The notes: generated by a model from the letters alone, not told the origin. A stretch of DNA of 64,000 nt from Symbiodinium natans (GCA_905221605.1 CAJNDS010002448.1:233501-297500); one strand, 5' to 3'. Counted from the stretch's first letter, positions 32,211 to 42,842 are shown. A program made the numbers and translations.

Positions 32211-33366
32211 ACTATGTCGAAACAAGCTCGGGCCCAGTGCTGCGGATACGGAATCGGGTTCTATATCCATGGGTTCTAGACGGGTGCATCAGTGTTTACT
32301 TCGGGGATCAGGGGCCTCGCTTCTATACCATTTGCTTAGCCGGGAATGAGGGAAGTAAAGGGACTAGGTGAAGTACCCTAAGTGGGAGAGACAAAGAAGC
32401 TTGGAGAAGAGAGGCGTGGATCTAGTGCATGTTAGAAGGTTAAGAAGTGCTATAGAGTTGAATGTGAAGCTGTTCGAATCGGCTTGAAGATGTACTGTGC
32501 AAGGCTCTGTGTGTGTGTGTCGATTTAAGGTTTACGGAGTCAGCAACAAGGGCTCAGGGCCTTTGCCACCATTGGCAGTCTCTTGCCGAGGTACCCAATT
32601 CGGAGTGTGTGGTCAAGCTTAAACGGCTTGGTCTTTGATACGCCTGGGCTGTGAGGGTTGACGCGCTTGGTAGTTGGGACCATCGGAATATCCCAAAGAA
32701 CCCACTACAATGAAGTAGAACACAAGTCTGGGTCTTGCGGCCCTTGTACCCGTGAATCTTACAGCAACAGGGTTGGGTTGAAGTCCAGGAGGGGCGCACT
32801 TTTGGCGAGCAGGTGTAACTGTACAACTGTTGCTGCAAATCACAGCGTCTGCTCCTGTGCTAGTTGAGTGGGACGTGGAGACTGGAGAGGAGCAGACGCA
32901 CAGTCCGCACTAGGTCTCCATTCCCAGTCTCTCCCCTACACCAAAACGCATGTGCGAAACCAGGCTCGAGGGGTCCCACAATCTACAGGGATCCCCCTTT
33001 TTTAGGGCCACCTCTTGCTGAAAAAAGCCGAGATGACAGATGAGCCCAGCACCAAATCTACCGATGCGGCTACGCGTTGTCCAAGCCCTTCAGGATCTCT
33101 TTCAGCTTCGCTTCGGTTGGAGCCGCTGTCCTGGCTCAGTGATCAGAGGCGATGCATTGGGTTTATGGGAGCATCATAGGAGAATATCATTATTATCTAA
33201 GAATATCATAGTCGATTATTGAAATTGGGAGAATATATAGGACTTCGTACAATATAACCGTATAATATAGGATAGAATTTTACTTGTGATCATATCAAAA
33301 TATCACAAGATAATGGGGCTTCTTGCTCCTGGATCTGACACATACCAGGGGGGAGGGGAGGGGGAG
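32211..33366. other. gene-poor stretch, partly AT-rich
   Basis: Opposed frames at 32554-32867 are ambiguous. The stretch 33175-33310 is AT-rich with a hairpin (CTTGTGAT and ATCACAAG near 33285-33310). Confidence 0.4.
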
Positions 33367-33580
33367 GGGGAGGGGGAGGGTTAGGGGGGGAGGTTGGTGT
33401 CTGCAATTCTAGGGCAACAAAGGGGATACTACACTCCGCCATGCTCCGTAGAGATCCGGATACAAAACTCCACAAAACTCTGTCGGGAAAATCTTGAGCT
33501 GCTGACCCGGCGGGGAAGAGGCAAAGGCGGACTTCTCGCAGCTCGGAGGCTGGGTGCTGGGCGAAGCGAGCCTGAGGGCT
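33367..33580 (-). CDS. candidate exon with poly-Pro end
   Basis: After an acceptor-like CATGTGCAG the frame reads SPQARFAQHPASELREVRLC, later DRVLWSFVSGSLRSMAECS. It then turns into a Pro run encoded by GGGGAG repeats (33355-33390). No family recognised; the Pro run may be non-coding. Confidence 0.35.
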
Positions 33581-33611
33581 CTGCACATGGGGGGTGCTAT
33601 CTGACCTATGG

Positions 33612-33990
33612 TGAACCCTAAACCCTAAACCCTAAATGTGTCCTTTGGGTGTCTCGAGGCTTCTAGACTTGGATGCCCGGTTTGGGGTTTGGGCTGTAGA
33701 TGCGCTTCGGGGCCTTAAGGGAGTCCATTTTCGAGCCCCCGCATGCTGAGGGTTGAGGTTTAGGCTTAAGGGTTTGGGGGGTTTAGGGCTTCAGGGAAAC
33801 TAGGGTTGAGGGCTCCTAAGCCCCAAACCCTAAACCCTAAACCCTAAGCCCCAAACCCCTAAACCGATGAATGCTCTGGGGCCACCAAAACCCACACTGA
33901 TCATTTCCAAGAGGCATGCGCGGCGGCCAACTCCTGACAGGGCTTTTACCGTTCAATGCAGAGTTTAGGGTTTAGGGTATAGGGTTTTTG
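33612..33990. repeat. short telomeric tracts
   Basis: CCCTAAA at 33612-33636 and 33822-33855, TTTAGGG at 33962-33990. The last lies in the inferred intron downstream of the exon at 34009-34055. Confidence 0.85.
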
Positions 33991-34008
33991 CTTAGGGTTT
34001 GGGGCTAC

Positions 34009-34480
34009 CTGAATCAGTTGTAACTGCTTGAAGGCATCTGGAAGAGCCTGGGCATCTGAAAGAAAAACACATGCAAGAGCTCTTGGCATTAGCAAGGTGC
34101 CAGCTGCGGAAAAAATGTCGCTGCTGTGGCAGAAGGCCCTTGCGTAAACAGCACTCTTGCTTTTAAATCTTACATCTGTTCTTGACACCTAGCGAAAGCT
34201 GCAGTGCCTGGAGGTTGCACATAAATGGCAACCCGAGAGTTGCCTCGCATCCCGTCCTCCAAGATCATATCCAGAGGGTTGCCGAAAACGCCGCCGCCGA
34301 TCTCAGCTTCGGAATTCGGGACTCATGGAATTCGGAGCTCGCGGCATGCGATGCAGTCTCTGCTGGCCAAGCCCTCCCGCGCGTGATGAGGCTATGAGGC
34401 TATGAGGCGACCTTCAAAGTTGTAAACATGGAGATTCGCGGCCAAAGTGCCATCGTCAGCAACAGCAAGTGGCGACCACG
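34009..34480 (-). CDS. multi-exon gene fragment, possibly beta-propeller-like
   Basis: Three exons are proposed. Exon A (34412-34480) reads WSPLAVADDGTLAANLHVYN before GAAG|GTCGCC. Exon B (34189-34306) starts after an AG, joins exon A in phase, and reads EIGGGVFGNPLDMILEDGMR, then GNSRVAIYVQPPGTAAFAR. Exon C (34009-34055) has a textbook acceptor (GTTTTTCTTTCAG) and donor (CAG|GTAGCC) and reads AQALPDAFKQLQLIQ. The A-B join is phase-consistent. The B-C join is not with the donor I chose, so B's 3' edge is uncertain. The strand/turn composition of exon A (ADDGTL, HVYNFE) is reminiscent of propeller blades. The next intron holds telomeric repeats. The plus frame at 34182-34397 is treated as a shadow. 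Confidence 0.5.
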
Positions 34481-34835
34481 CTCAATGGCTGCCAAGTACG
34501 CCCCTGGGGCGAGACGTTGCTGCTTCTTTTGGCTCACTGCTAGACGATTTTGTTGCTATCATGAGGATTCATCAACCCAGGGAGTTCCTTCTGCCCTAAA
34601 GATTTGGCTCGCAGGCGTCGTCAAGCCTGGCCAACAAGCTTTGAAGCCCCATTCTTGCTGCAGCATTCTAACCCCCTGAACCCTGAGAAAAAAAATGTTC
34701 ACGCTCGGAAATGCACACCCTGCACCCTAAAGCCTAAACCCTAAACCCTAACCCCCCCCGAAACCCCTTTGGACCTCCCTTTCGGGCCTTGTGGACTTCA
34801 GACTGCCTATGAAGTGTGCAAGAGGCTGTTTCCTC

Positions 34836-34948
34836 GTAGGAATGAGGTACCCTCTATACTTCCTTACGGGGAAATTATAGGGCCCTAATTCCCTCCCATA
34901 TGGTCCCTTCAAGTGTATATACAGGGCCCGAATTCCCTCATTCCCTAC
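34836..34948. mobile_element. candidate inverted-repeat element
   Basis: GTAGGAATGAGG at the left and CCTCATTCCCTAC at the right, with internal repeats of GGGCCC..AATTCCCTC. Only one copy recognised. Confidence 0.45.
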
Positions 34949-35052
34949 TAAGAACCAGGTGGTTGAAGTTCAAGTGGCGCCCACGAAGTGGTTCCAAGGC
35001 TTAGGTCGTGCTGTCCTGTGACCCAAGGGCGACATGCTTTGGAAGGCATGCT

Positions 35053-35110
35053 GCGAACTCCTAAACCCTAAACCCTAAACCCTAAACCCTAAACCCTAGA
35101 CCCTAAAGCC
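35053..35110 (-). repeat. CCCTAAA tract
   Basis: About seven units. Confidence 0.9.
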
Positions 35111-35233
35111 AGAAACAGAGGGAAGCCGACCCTTCCCCCTGGCCTTGGTAGGCTGCCCGCAGCGCCGTGCGCGTCAAGGTAAGCAGCTGCTCCTCCGAAG
35201 GCTTCACACCTCGGCTTGTTTAGGGTTTGGGGT

Positions 35234-35515
35234 TTAGGGTTTGGGGTGTGGGGTTTGGGGTTTAGGGTTGATGGGGTTTTGGGTTTGAGGAAGCTTTGGG
35301 AGCCTTAAAAAGGGGGCTTCAAGGGGGTTTGTAGCCCCAAGGTTCTCAACTGGAGACTGCAGGGGTTCGAGCCCAATGTTTCCAATGACGCTTCTACTAA
35401 GATTGAGAGCTTGCAGCAATGGACCGGAGGGAGGGGGGGGGGGGGGGCGGTTAAATCGGAGGTCAACATGAAGGTGCAGCTTTTTGCAGCTTCTGAGGGT
35501 TGAAGGCAACCTCAT
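35234..35515 (-). CDS. open frame ending in telomere-like repeats
   Basis: ATG 35515 opens 93 codons: MRLPSTLRSCKKLHLHVDL, a six-Pro run from a G tract (35428-35446), then LLQALNLSRSVIGNIGLEPL. The last ~20 residues (PNPKPQTPHPKP type) derive from degenerate CCCTAAA sequence at 35219-35280. The middle is protein-like; the ends may be artefacts. No family recognised. Confidence 0.3.
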   Translation of the reverse strand: MRLPSTLRSCKKLHLHVDLRFNRPPPPPPSGPLLQALNLSRSVIGNIGLEPLQSPVENLGATNPLEAPFLRLPKLPQTQNPINPKPQTPHPKP

Positions 35516-35786
35516 ACGCGGACAGCTGGGAAGTCAAGAGCAGAAGCTGCATCTACGAAATATTCAACTTAAGGGTGGGGTTTAGGGTTTAGGGACTCGG
35601 GTTTAGGGTTTAGGGTGGGTTTGTGGTATGTTGAATGATTCTTAGACTTCATTAACCAAGACGGTGGACATGCCAAGCCCGAATTCTCTCGGGGGGAGGC
35701 TTCGGGCAAGCTAACCTTCGAAGCCCTTGAGCTAATAATGCTTCGGGCTCTGCAGGGGAGCTCCGGGCCTTACATCAGAAAGCCGT

Positions 35787-35817
35787 GTTTAGGGTTTAGG
35801 GTTTAGGGTTTAGGGTG
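35787..35817 (+). repeat. TTTAGGG tract joined to an exon-like frame
   Basis: About four units, directly followed by the frame at 35818-36032. Confidence 0.9.
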
Positions 35818-36032
35818 AGTCCTGTGTACTCGTTGTGCCTGGAGAACGCCAGTTGACGGACGCGGAGATAACTTGGTCGACCAAAGGGTACGGCTCCTGC
35901 TGCCAGTCCCAGCTTTCGAACAGGGCTGGTGAAAGATGGCCCAATGGGAATCTCATGTTATACCCTGTCGTTGGCGTTCCACGAGTCTGCAAGATGTATA
36001 GGCAGGGGAGCTTGAACCACGCTCAGCAGAGG
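35818..36032 (+). CDS. candidate exon fused to a telomeric tract
   Basis: Reading starts right after the tract: SCVLVVPGERQLTDAEITWS, then SQLSNRAGERWPNGNLMLYP and VVGVPRVCKMYRQGSLNHAQ. A donor-like GAG|GGTACT follows near 36032, and the frame stays open to 36116. There is no ATG, so this is a partial or internal exon whose 5' side is replaced by, or hidden behind, telomeric repeats. No family recognised. Confidence 0.38.
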
Positions 36033-36812
36033 GTACTGGGAAAGGCTTTTGTGATCTGGGTTTGCTTGGGCCTTTTGTGCCCTATCCGTGCCCCGTACTC
36101 GCGGACTCTACACTGATACTGTGCGTTGAAACCTCAGGGGCCTACATCTGAGCCCAAGTCAGCAACGGCAACCCTATGGTCCACACAACCGCGAGGCCTA
36201 CAGTTCCAACGGGATGTAGAACTTCTGACGCCCCAAAGCTCCTCGCAGCCCAGAGCCCCAGGTCCTGCAGTAACTCCAACCTCTCCCAAGTTCTGCCGCG
36301 CCCGAAGATCACCTGTGTGCAGGCCGCTGTGGGGTCTGAGAAGATTGGTGTATGTGGGGAAGGGGGAAGGGAAGCCTATGGCCCTAAGGGGATGAAAAAG
36401 AAGAGGCTTTGGGCAACCCCTGTGCTTCAAGGTTGCAGATGGGAGCCAAAGGCGCCCTGACTGCACTTCGGGAGATGCCTCCAGGCGTCGGTGAGTTTAG
36501 GGTATAGGGTTCAGGGTTTAGGTTTCAAGTTCCGATTCTGTGGAGTCTTGGGGCTTCTGCAGCATGTTCTATGGCGTCTGAGGGCTTGTGGCTTTAGAGT
36601 TGCCAGGTCCTGGAGCCACCAGCAATAGCTTGCCTATTCAACCTTCATGCAGCCATGTAAAATACTGGAAGGGTTCAAAGATTGGCACCACTACAGTTCG
36701 AAAGTTCTAAAGCAGGCCGCAGCTAAGCCAGCACAATACGTGTAGCCCTGCAGAGTCTCGAAAAATTACAGAAATTCCTCCCCAACCGTGGTGACGCCCT
36801 GCACCCCAAGAC
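36033..36812. other. gene-poor stretch
   Basis: Overlapping frames at 36126-36466 on both strands without clear preference. A short telomeric tract lies at 36496-36520. Confidence 0.35.
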
Positions 36813-37000
36813 CTGGGCGTCACTATGGATGCCGACCTGACCAAAGAGCTTGCAGTCAAGCTGTCGTGAGAGCAGGCGGGTGAGAGCACTACCCCTACTG
36901 GCAATTACCATGCTCGGAGCTTTTCGAAGCACACCTGAAACATCCCCCGAGCGTAAGGCGCCCGTCAGAAACGCATCATGCAAGTAGAGATTCCGCCCAA
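36813..37000 (-). CDS. candidate internal exon, unknown protein
   Basis: Acceptor-like CATGTGCAG, then a frame reading GRNLYLHDAFLTGALRSGDV, SGVLRKAPSMVIASRG and LTRLLSRQLDCKLFGQVGIH, closing at CAG|GTCTTGG. No long frame opposes it, which favours this strand. No family recognised. Confidence 0.42.
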
Positions 37001-37283
37001 CTGCACATGGTCTGGGGTTTCGGTAGAATCCGGGGTCCTCAAGATCAAAAAGGAAAGGTGTGAACTTAACACGAAGGTACCCGAACCTTCTTCAGGACCC
37101 AGCCTTCATAAATCAGCCTTGTAAGTAGCAGGAAAGTCATAGCGCTCAGCCCTGTAATCGCCGGGAGGTACCAGACACGGCGACCTTTCTTCACTTATGG
37201 GTATAAGCCCTGACATAGAGAGAACAACGGTCCACGCGGGCCTCATTGAATACATCGCCCACCCTTTCAAAGTGCCATGTGGC

Positions 37284-37724
37284 TCAAAAAATCAGCATTA
37301 CTATTATCATTACTACTATTATTACTATTATTATTACTATTATTATTACTATTATTGTTACTATTATTATTACCATTATTATTACTATTATTATTACTAT
37401 TGTGATTACTACTATGATTATTATTCTTCTTATTATTCTGAGAGCCCAAGAGGCCTTGATCTGCTGGGCGACCTCCTCAACCCTTGGCGAGTTGAGGAAT
37501 GATGATTTGCTGGAGAGTCTCTTTTTGTTTGCCACTGATTTTTTCTCCATTGTTCTCATCAATTCTTGGTGTTCAAGAAGGTATGAGCGAATGTCATCGC
37601 TGTTTTCTTTGTAGCCGGTACTTTTGTGCTTTAAGCTGTTGCTGAATAAGTTTAGCTCTGCTGCTTGCTGAGAGCTGTTGCCGGCAATATCATTGAACGT
37701 GCTAATTTCGTTAAATATCCTCAT
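37284..37724 (-). CDS. AT-rich open frame ending in an Ile/Val tract
   Basis: ATG 37724 opens 146 codons. Residues 1-96 are hydrophilic and helix-prone (MRIFNEISTFNDIAGNSSQQ, YLLEHQELMRTMEKKSVANK) with AT-rich codons unlike the rest of the window. Residues 97-146 are almost only Ile and Val, encoded by the trinucleotide array at 37297-37439. If translated, that tract would be a hydrophobic tail; more likely it is a microsatellite downstream of, or in an intron after, the exon. No family recognised. Confidence 0.4.
   Translation of the reverse strand: MRIFNEISTFNDIAGNSSQQAAELNLFSNSLKHKSTGYKENSDDIRSYLLEHQELMRTMEKKSVANKKRLSSKSSFLNSPRVEEVAQQIKASWALRIIRRIIIIVVITIVIIIVIIMVIIIVTIIVIIIVIIIVIIVVMIIVMLIF
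37297..37439 (+). repeat. ATT/ACT trinucleotide array
   Basis: About 47 trinucleotides, mostly ATT with regular ACT interruptions. Confidence 0.95.
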
Positions 37725-37739
37725 ATTGCGTCGCAGTTG

Positions 37740-38574
37740 AATTCACAATTATATAAATATCCTTTACACCATAATCCTGGCATCCCAGTAAACATCTCAC
37801 AAGAACGGTACCCTTATTGTTGTTGGTTACTTTGAGAAGGGCACCTAGAACCCAAACAAAGGCAAAAGGGTAGCCACTGGGTTACCAAGTACTCATCTTG
37901 TAATCCCCTGCAAATATATAAACATGTAGTATCAAATTTAGAATATAGAATATACCCTACTCCTCGGGCTGTTGGGGAGGCGGAGGTTGGGTGGCTTTGG
38001 GATTTTCGTCGTCTGCGGCCCAGGCCTTGAGTCTGAGGGTTTCAACCCACAGGGGAGGGGGGGGGGGGTTGGATGGGACATAGTTAGGGCTTATAAATTT
38101 TGCTTGGCTTTGGGGTGTAGGGCTTTGGATTTGGTGATTTATGGGGTTTCGGGTTAGGATTCAGGCTGCAGTGAGCCTTCGCTCTTACTTCTTTAGTCGG
38201 GGGGCGGAGGGGGGGAGAGCTGAGCCTCAAGTGCCACCAACAATCCAAACCTGCTTTCGGATCTGGAAGTTGACTCCTGAAGCATCAAGTAAGAGCAAGC
38301 CTGCTGTTAAGGTAAGTGTACTCCAAATATGGTATTAATGATGTGGTCAAGTTTGTCAGCAACCCAGAAAGAAAGCCCTTGTCACATTGTCCTCAGAAAC
38401 TACAGCTAGAACTACGTCCAAACGGTTAGACGACCCCGCAAGTCACAATAGCTTTTGGTAAATGCGAAGCAGAGGTACACAACTAACTAGTACTTTAACA
38501 GAACTAAAGAAGTAAGAGCGAAGGCTTGACACTGCTGAAAGCAATCATGCATAATGATTCTCAAAACTAAACCA
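37740..38574. other. gene-poor stretch
   Basis: No convincing frame. The segment 37740-37950 is AT-rich. Confidence 0.45.
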
Positions 38575-38647
38575 TTAATACAGGGGCCAAAACAATTAGA
38601 ACAGCGTTTTGGGGGTTAGTATACTAAAATTGAGGGAATACTCTTAG
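38575..38647. mobile_element. family B element, partial
   Basis: Has CAGGGGCCAAAACAATTAGAA and GGGAATACTCTTAG, the latter shared with 43602-43769. The right terminus is replaced by a telomeric tract starting at 38646. Confidence 0.5.
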
Positions 38648-38692
38648 TTTAGGGTTTAGGGTTTAGGGTTTAGGGTTTAGGGTTTAGGGTTT
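38646..38692 (+). repeat. TTTAGGG tract
   Basis: About six and a half units, starting where the right end of a family B element would be. Confidence 0.92.
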
Positions 38693-38878
38693 CCCCTATA
38701 ATACCCACACAGAGGCCGCAGCTGTGATGGGCTCAGGGGATCTTCTTCGCCCGTCAGCGTGGCCTTCCCTGGCCCGGCGAGAGAGACGGATCACTTCTCA
38801 AAGGAGTCAGACTCGGGGACCCGTAAGGATGTACCCCTTTAAGGGGTTCCCTCAATACCCTCCTACTATGGCCTGCAT

Positions 38879-38891
38879 AAAAAAAAAAATA

Positions 38892-38922
<31 letters not shown>

Positions 38923-38996
38923 TTATATTTATATTTATATTTATTTATTTATTTACTTAAATATTTGTATATAGATATATATATATATATATTCCC
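38879..38996 (+). repeat. TA/TTTATA microsatellite
   Basis: A run of A, then (TA)n, (TTTATA)n, (TTTA)n and (TA)n again. Confidence 0.95.
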
Positions 38997-39127
38997 TCAT
39001 ATTCCCGTAGAGAAAACTCGGGTACCGAGATGATCGACACTTCGAACTTCCAGGGATCGGGTTTGGTGTCCACCGGCAGGGTCTATTACTCGCAACAAAA
39101 GCAGTGGGATCTTCGCATAAGCCCCCC

Positions 39128-39379
39128 ATGACGCTAGCTGCTAGCTGGCCGGGTCGCATGCAGTTTGTCAGGCACAGATTCCGTGCTTCTGGACTGGTGG
39201 ACTTAGCTGTGCGGACCGGCCCTGTGAAGCTGGACTGCGCTGGCCCTGAACCCTGTACACAGCCTGAAACCTTTAGAATTCAGGTCTGGTTTGGGCACGG
39301 GGGCACTCTGTTCCCCGAATGTGTGGTGAGGGAGACTCTATACCAACAGCTCCGGCCGTTGACACACTTGCCGAAGTAG
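39128..39379 (+). CDS. candidate ORF, unknown protein (opposite-strand rival)
   Basis: ATG 39128 opens 83 codons: MTLAASWPGRMQFVRHRFRA, later FRIQVWFGHGGTLFPECVVR. On the minus strand, about 39345-39405, there is a rival short exon-like frame (VELLGDVATYFGKCVNGRSC) after an acceptor-like GATGCAG. One of the two is probably coding; I cannot decide. Confidence 0.33.
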   Translation: MTLAASWPGRMQFVRHRFRASGLVDLAVRTGPVKLDCAGPEPCTQPETFRIQVWFGHGGTLFPECVVRETLYQQLRPLTHLPK

Positions 39380-39618
39380 GTGGCCACGTCGCCCAAGAGC
39401 TCCACCTGCATCGAAGAACAACTTCTAGGTCACTACAGTGAACCGCAGCAAGCCGCAAATCCAAAGGCCGATGGTGCAAGGTTTGGCCCTTGAACCCCGA
39501 GTCTCTCAATCCTTCGCTCCTAGGGGGGCCCAGAAAAAAATGGACGTCAAAGAGACCCCGAAATTACCGCTCTACGCCCGAAGTTGCAGAGAGCAAGCAG
39601 GCGACCGTCATTCGCCTG

Positions 39619-39836
39619 GTTTAGGGTTTAGGGTTTAGGGTTTAGGGTTTAGGGGTTAGGGTTTAGGGTTTAGGGTTGGGCACCTGCTGATCCTTCGTCT
39701 GTCCCCACTCTCCGGGCGGCCGGGCAGGATCCTGGCGCTGGATGTGCAACTTCGGGCTTGGTTCGGAATTTCTCATGTGGCCCCTTTTAGGGTTTAGGGT
39801 TTAGGGTTTAGGGTTTAGGGTTTAGGGTTTAGGGAT
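39619..39836 (+). repeat. two TTTAGGG arrays
   Basis: About eight units at 39619-39677 and seven at 39787-39836. Confidence 0.93.
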
Positions 39837-40343
39837 GTAACGACCACCCACTGCCGCAATATGCCCCCCCTATTTTGTGGAGTGTGTGGCCCTACGGCTG
39901 CCCTTATTATAGGACCCCCGGCCACCTCCTAGCATCCTTTTGACGAACATCAGGATGAACAGCAAGAAGCCTCAAAATCACCCCCAAGATTCCTGACATT
40001 GGGCACTCCGACGCATGACAAAGCCCGAATATCCTCGAAAGGGTCGCCCCCACTAGGCTGCAGGTCTTCGACTCATCTGGTCCCCAAGTTTGAGCCATTC
40101 AGGCCTCTTGCTTGAGTTCCTGAAGTCTGGGTCTGAAACACACCGAACCCCCCATTGCAACACTTCACGCCCGCACGGCCCTTTAAAATTGACCCTCTGC
40201 CTACCGACTTGCACAGCCAAAAGCCCTATGCTACAGGGCCCAGTTTAGTTTGTATTAGGCGCTCTGTACGAATACACCATACTGTGACACCGGGCTCAAC
40301 TTCAAAAACACACATAGTATTCGTGATTACCCCAAGGCTCCTG
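39837..40343. other. gene-poor stretch
   Basis: Short opposed frames only. Confidence 0.4.
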
Positions 40344-40486
40344 TTAGGATGTCCCCCCTTATACTAACAGTCAGGCCTTAATAAGGTAAACCCTAAACCC
40401 TAAACCCGAAACCCTAAACCCCAAACCCTAAACCCTAAACCCTAAACCCTATTAAGGACTCTTAGTTTAAGGGGGACCATCCCCAA
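40344..40486. mobile_element. family A MITE with telomeric tract in its centre
   Basis: The left arm (40344-40386) has GGATGTCCCCCCTTATACTA and ACAGTC. The right arm (40451-40486) has TATTAAGGACTCTTAGTTTA and GGGGGACCATCCCCAA. Between them lies 40387-40450, a CCCTAAA tract of about nine units with CCCGAAA and CCCCAAA variants. Other copies have ~30 bp of element-specific sequence here, so the centre was lost and replaced. Confidence 0.85.
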
Positions 40487-40728
40487 GGCTGGAGCCTTAG
40501 ACTCCCCAACTTCGGGTGTGGGCGCGCGCGGGGGTGCCTGAAAGGCGTAGTGCGCTCGCAGGAGGCTTGCTGCCGGAACGCCGAAGGAAGCCGCGGGCCC
40601 CTGGTGTTGGGGGGTTTACCATTTAAGAACCCCCCCAAAACCTACTTTTGTTGTAGGTTCTTGACTGTAAAACCACTCACAGGATGCCTAGGCAAACTAC
40701 AACGTAGTAGGTTTCGGGTTCTTCAGGC

Positions 40729-40880
40729 TAGGGTTTGGGTTTAGGGTTTAGGGTTTAGGGCTTAGGGCTTAGGGCTTAGGGCTTAGGGCTTAGGGCTTAG
40801 GGCTTAGGGCTTAGGGCTTAGGGCTTAGGGCTTAGGGCTTAGGGTTTGGGGTTTGGGGTTTAGGGCTCAGGGTTTAGGGC
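40729..40880 (+). repeat. TTTAGGG array passing into a GGGCTTA array
   Basis: About four canonical units, then about twelve perfect GGGCTTA units (40758-40842), then TTTGGGG variants. The abrupt switch shows amplification of a single variant. Confidence 0.95.
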
Positions 40881-42347
40881 TTAGGTTCTTCAGGTTCGGG
40901 TTCGGGGGAATTGCCGGTTTGGAGGTCGATGTGTTGGACTTCAGCGTTGAGGGCTCACTTTGAGAGGGCTTGGGAGTTGGGGGGTTTCCGAAGTTGGGGG
41001 GGTACCTTCTTGGGGTGCTAATATGATAAGGGAGTCTACTACTATTTGGGAAATGACTAGTTATGTCTCGAAGTTGAGAGTTGAGGAAACCAGGACGTAG
41101 GGTGTCCTGTTTGAAGGCTCGTGCCACCGTGCACGGTCATGAACACCCAGATTCCTGGAGTGGCCACCGCCTAAAAGTGTTGCGGTTTAGGGTTTAGGGT
41201 TTCGGGCTTAGGGAAAATGAGGTGTAACTATGCATGCTTGCTTCGCCGGTTTTTCAGCTGGACCGAACTAACAGCTAACACTCCGGATTTCCAGTCAACA
41301 ACACACGAAGCATTGCTGAAAAGCCCGGTGCTATTCAAGTGAACTCAGGTTGTTTTCTGGTTGTGGTTGGCCTGATGTCGTTGCGTGCTGCATTCTCTTC
41401 ACCTGCCGTCTTGATGGCGATCTACCACTGACTTGCATGAAAGCGAACCAAGGTGTGTTTAGTTTGCTGTCAGTTCTGGTATTTAGCAACAGTGCCCCAG
41501 TTCAATTGTCAAAAACTCCGCGGCGCACTTCTCAAACTGCACATGTCATGCTGTTTAGCGTCTGCTTTGTGGAGGAAAGCTTGCACCGCTTGAAGCCTGC
41601 GTTTACAGGCCTCACTCCATGCCCCCTTCATTCACAGTGTCTTGGCGTGTGAGGACTTGGTTCAATGGCCATTGACACAAATCTACGTTGACATCAGCTG
41701 GTGCGTGAAGGCATCACTGAATCACGTGTCCTTGCATCCACCTCATTCCGTTTAGAGGGGCGCGGGGAGTTGCACATAGTTATCTGCAAGGGTTCGTTCT
41801 ATAGATACATCATAAGAGTGTACATGTGTACCTGCTTCTTGAACAGATCCTCCAAACTGGTGTTTCTTTGGGCGCCTGCGTTGCATCCACGCAGTAGTTC
41901 TCCACAAGGCCACCATAGTCCGGAACACACCCACGGGAGGGATTCCTAGGGTCACTACATGGCTTGTGCCAAAAAGGCGTTGGGGATAGGGGCGCATGCT
42001 TATTAAGGGTCAATGCGGGGGGGCCTTTTTGGTGTTGTATAGGGAGTGTATAAGAGCTTTCGGTGCAGGGCGTTAGGGCTTTTTTGGAGGGTTCAAGGGC
42101 TACAAGAATTCTCAGCACTTACACTGACTTGGCAGCAATGGCGACCCAGGTGCTCTAAGCAGTTGAAGTTCGAGGCAATCTGAACCATCGCCTCGGACTC
42201 TGCTTCTGCTGCCACTGCCGATGTTTGATATATTCAACAATGATCGACGGTAGGGTAACATCCTCATCTCTTCAAGATATGTCGGAGCATTGGTCCGAAC
42301 TCGGGGTTGGCTAAGCGACCCATCACTACTAAACTTACTAATAGAAC
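40881..42347. other. gene-poor stretch
   Basis: A plus frame of 100 codons at 41350-41652 has no ATG-linked context or splice support. Short tract TTTAGGG at 41185-41215. Opposed frames at 41701-42118 are not convincing. Confidence 0.4.
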
Positions 42348-42464
42348 TGAATATGGGGCCTCAACGATTGGAATAGGGCCTTGGGGTTTGGGGGGTTAGA
42401 ATCGTATAAGTGTATAGGGCCCATAAGGGAAAACTATATGAGTAATTTTCCGACCCCTATATTA
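42348..42464. mobile_element. family B MITE
   Basis: The left end GAATATGGGGCCTCAACG and right end CCGACCCCTATATTA match 573-676. About 117 bp, with T/G-rich interior. Confidence 0.65.
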
Positions 42465-42528
42465 CACAACAACAGGGTGCCCTGACTCCAAAACATGTCA
42501 CAGGCGCGCCGCTGTCGACGCTAAGTGA

Positions 42529-42631
42529 CCTAAACCCTAAACCCTAAACCCTAAACCCTAAACCCTAAACCCTAAACCCTAAACCCTAAACCCTAAACCC
42601 TAAACCCTAAACCCTAAACCCTAAACCCTAA
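42529..42631 (-). repeat. perfect CCCTAAA array
   Basis: About fourteen to fifteen uninterrupted heptamers, among the longest in the window. Confidence 0.97.
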
Positions 42632-42749
42632 GCAAATCGCCTCCCTTCTTCCATAAGCGTCGAGGCACCCGATCCTCCGTGGTGAGCATGGCCTCTGGGC
42701 CCCATGGGTGACCATCATGCTTTGCCAGGTTTCTCAAGATTTAGTCATA

Positions 42750-42842
42750 CTTAATAAATAATTGTTGATGAATTATTAATAATGACTTCGCAATTATTAA
42801 TAGTGAATTCATAATTATTAATAATGAATTCATAATTATTTG
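42750..42842. repeat. AT-rich ~21-bp tandem repeat
   Basis: About four imperfect copies of AATTATTAATAATGAATTCA, itself nearly palindromic. Confidence 0.85.

Noticed and set aside
34182-34397. Protein-like plus frame
   Set aside because: Exon B of the minus-strand model lies opposite and has phase-consistent splice junctions; the plus frame has no partner exons.
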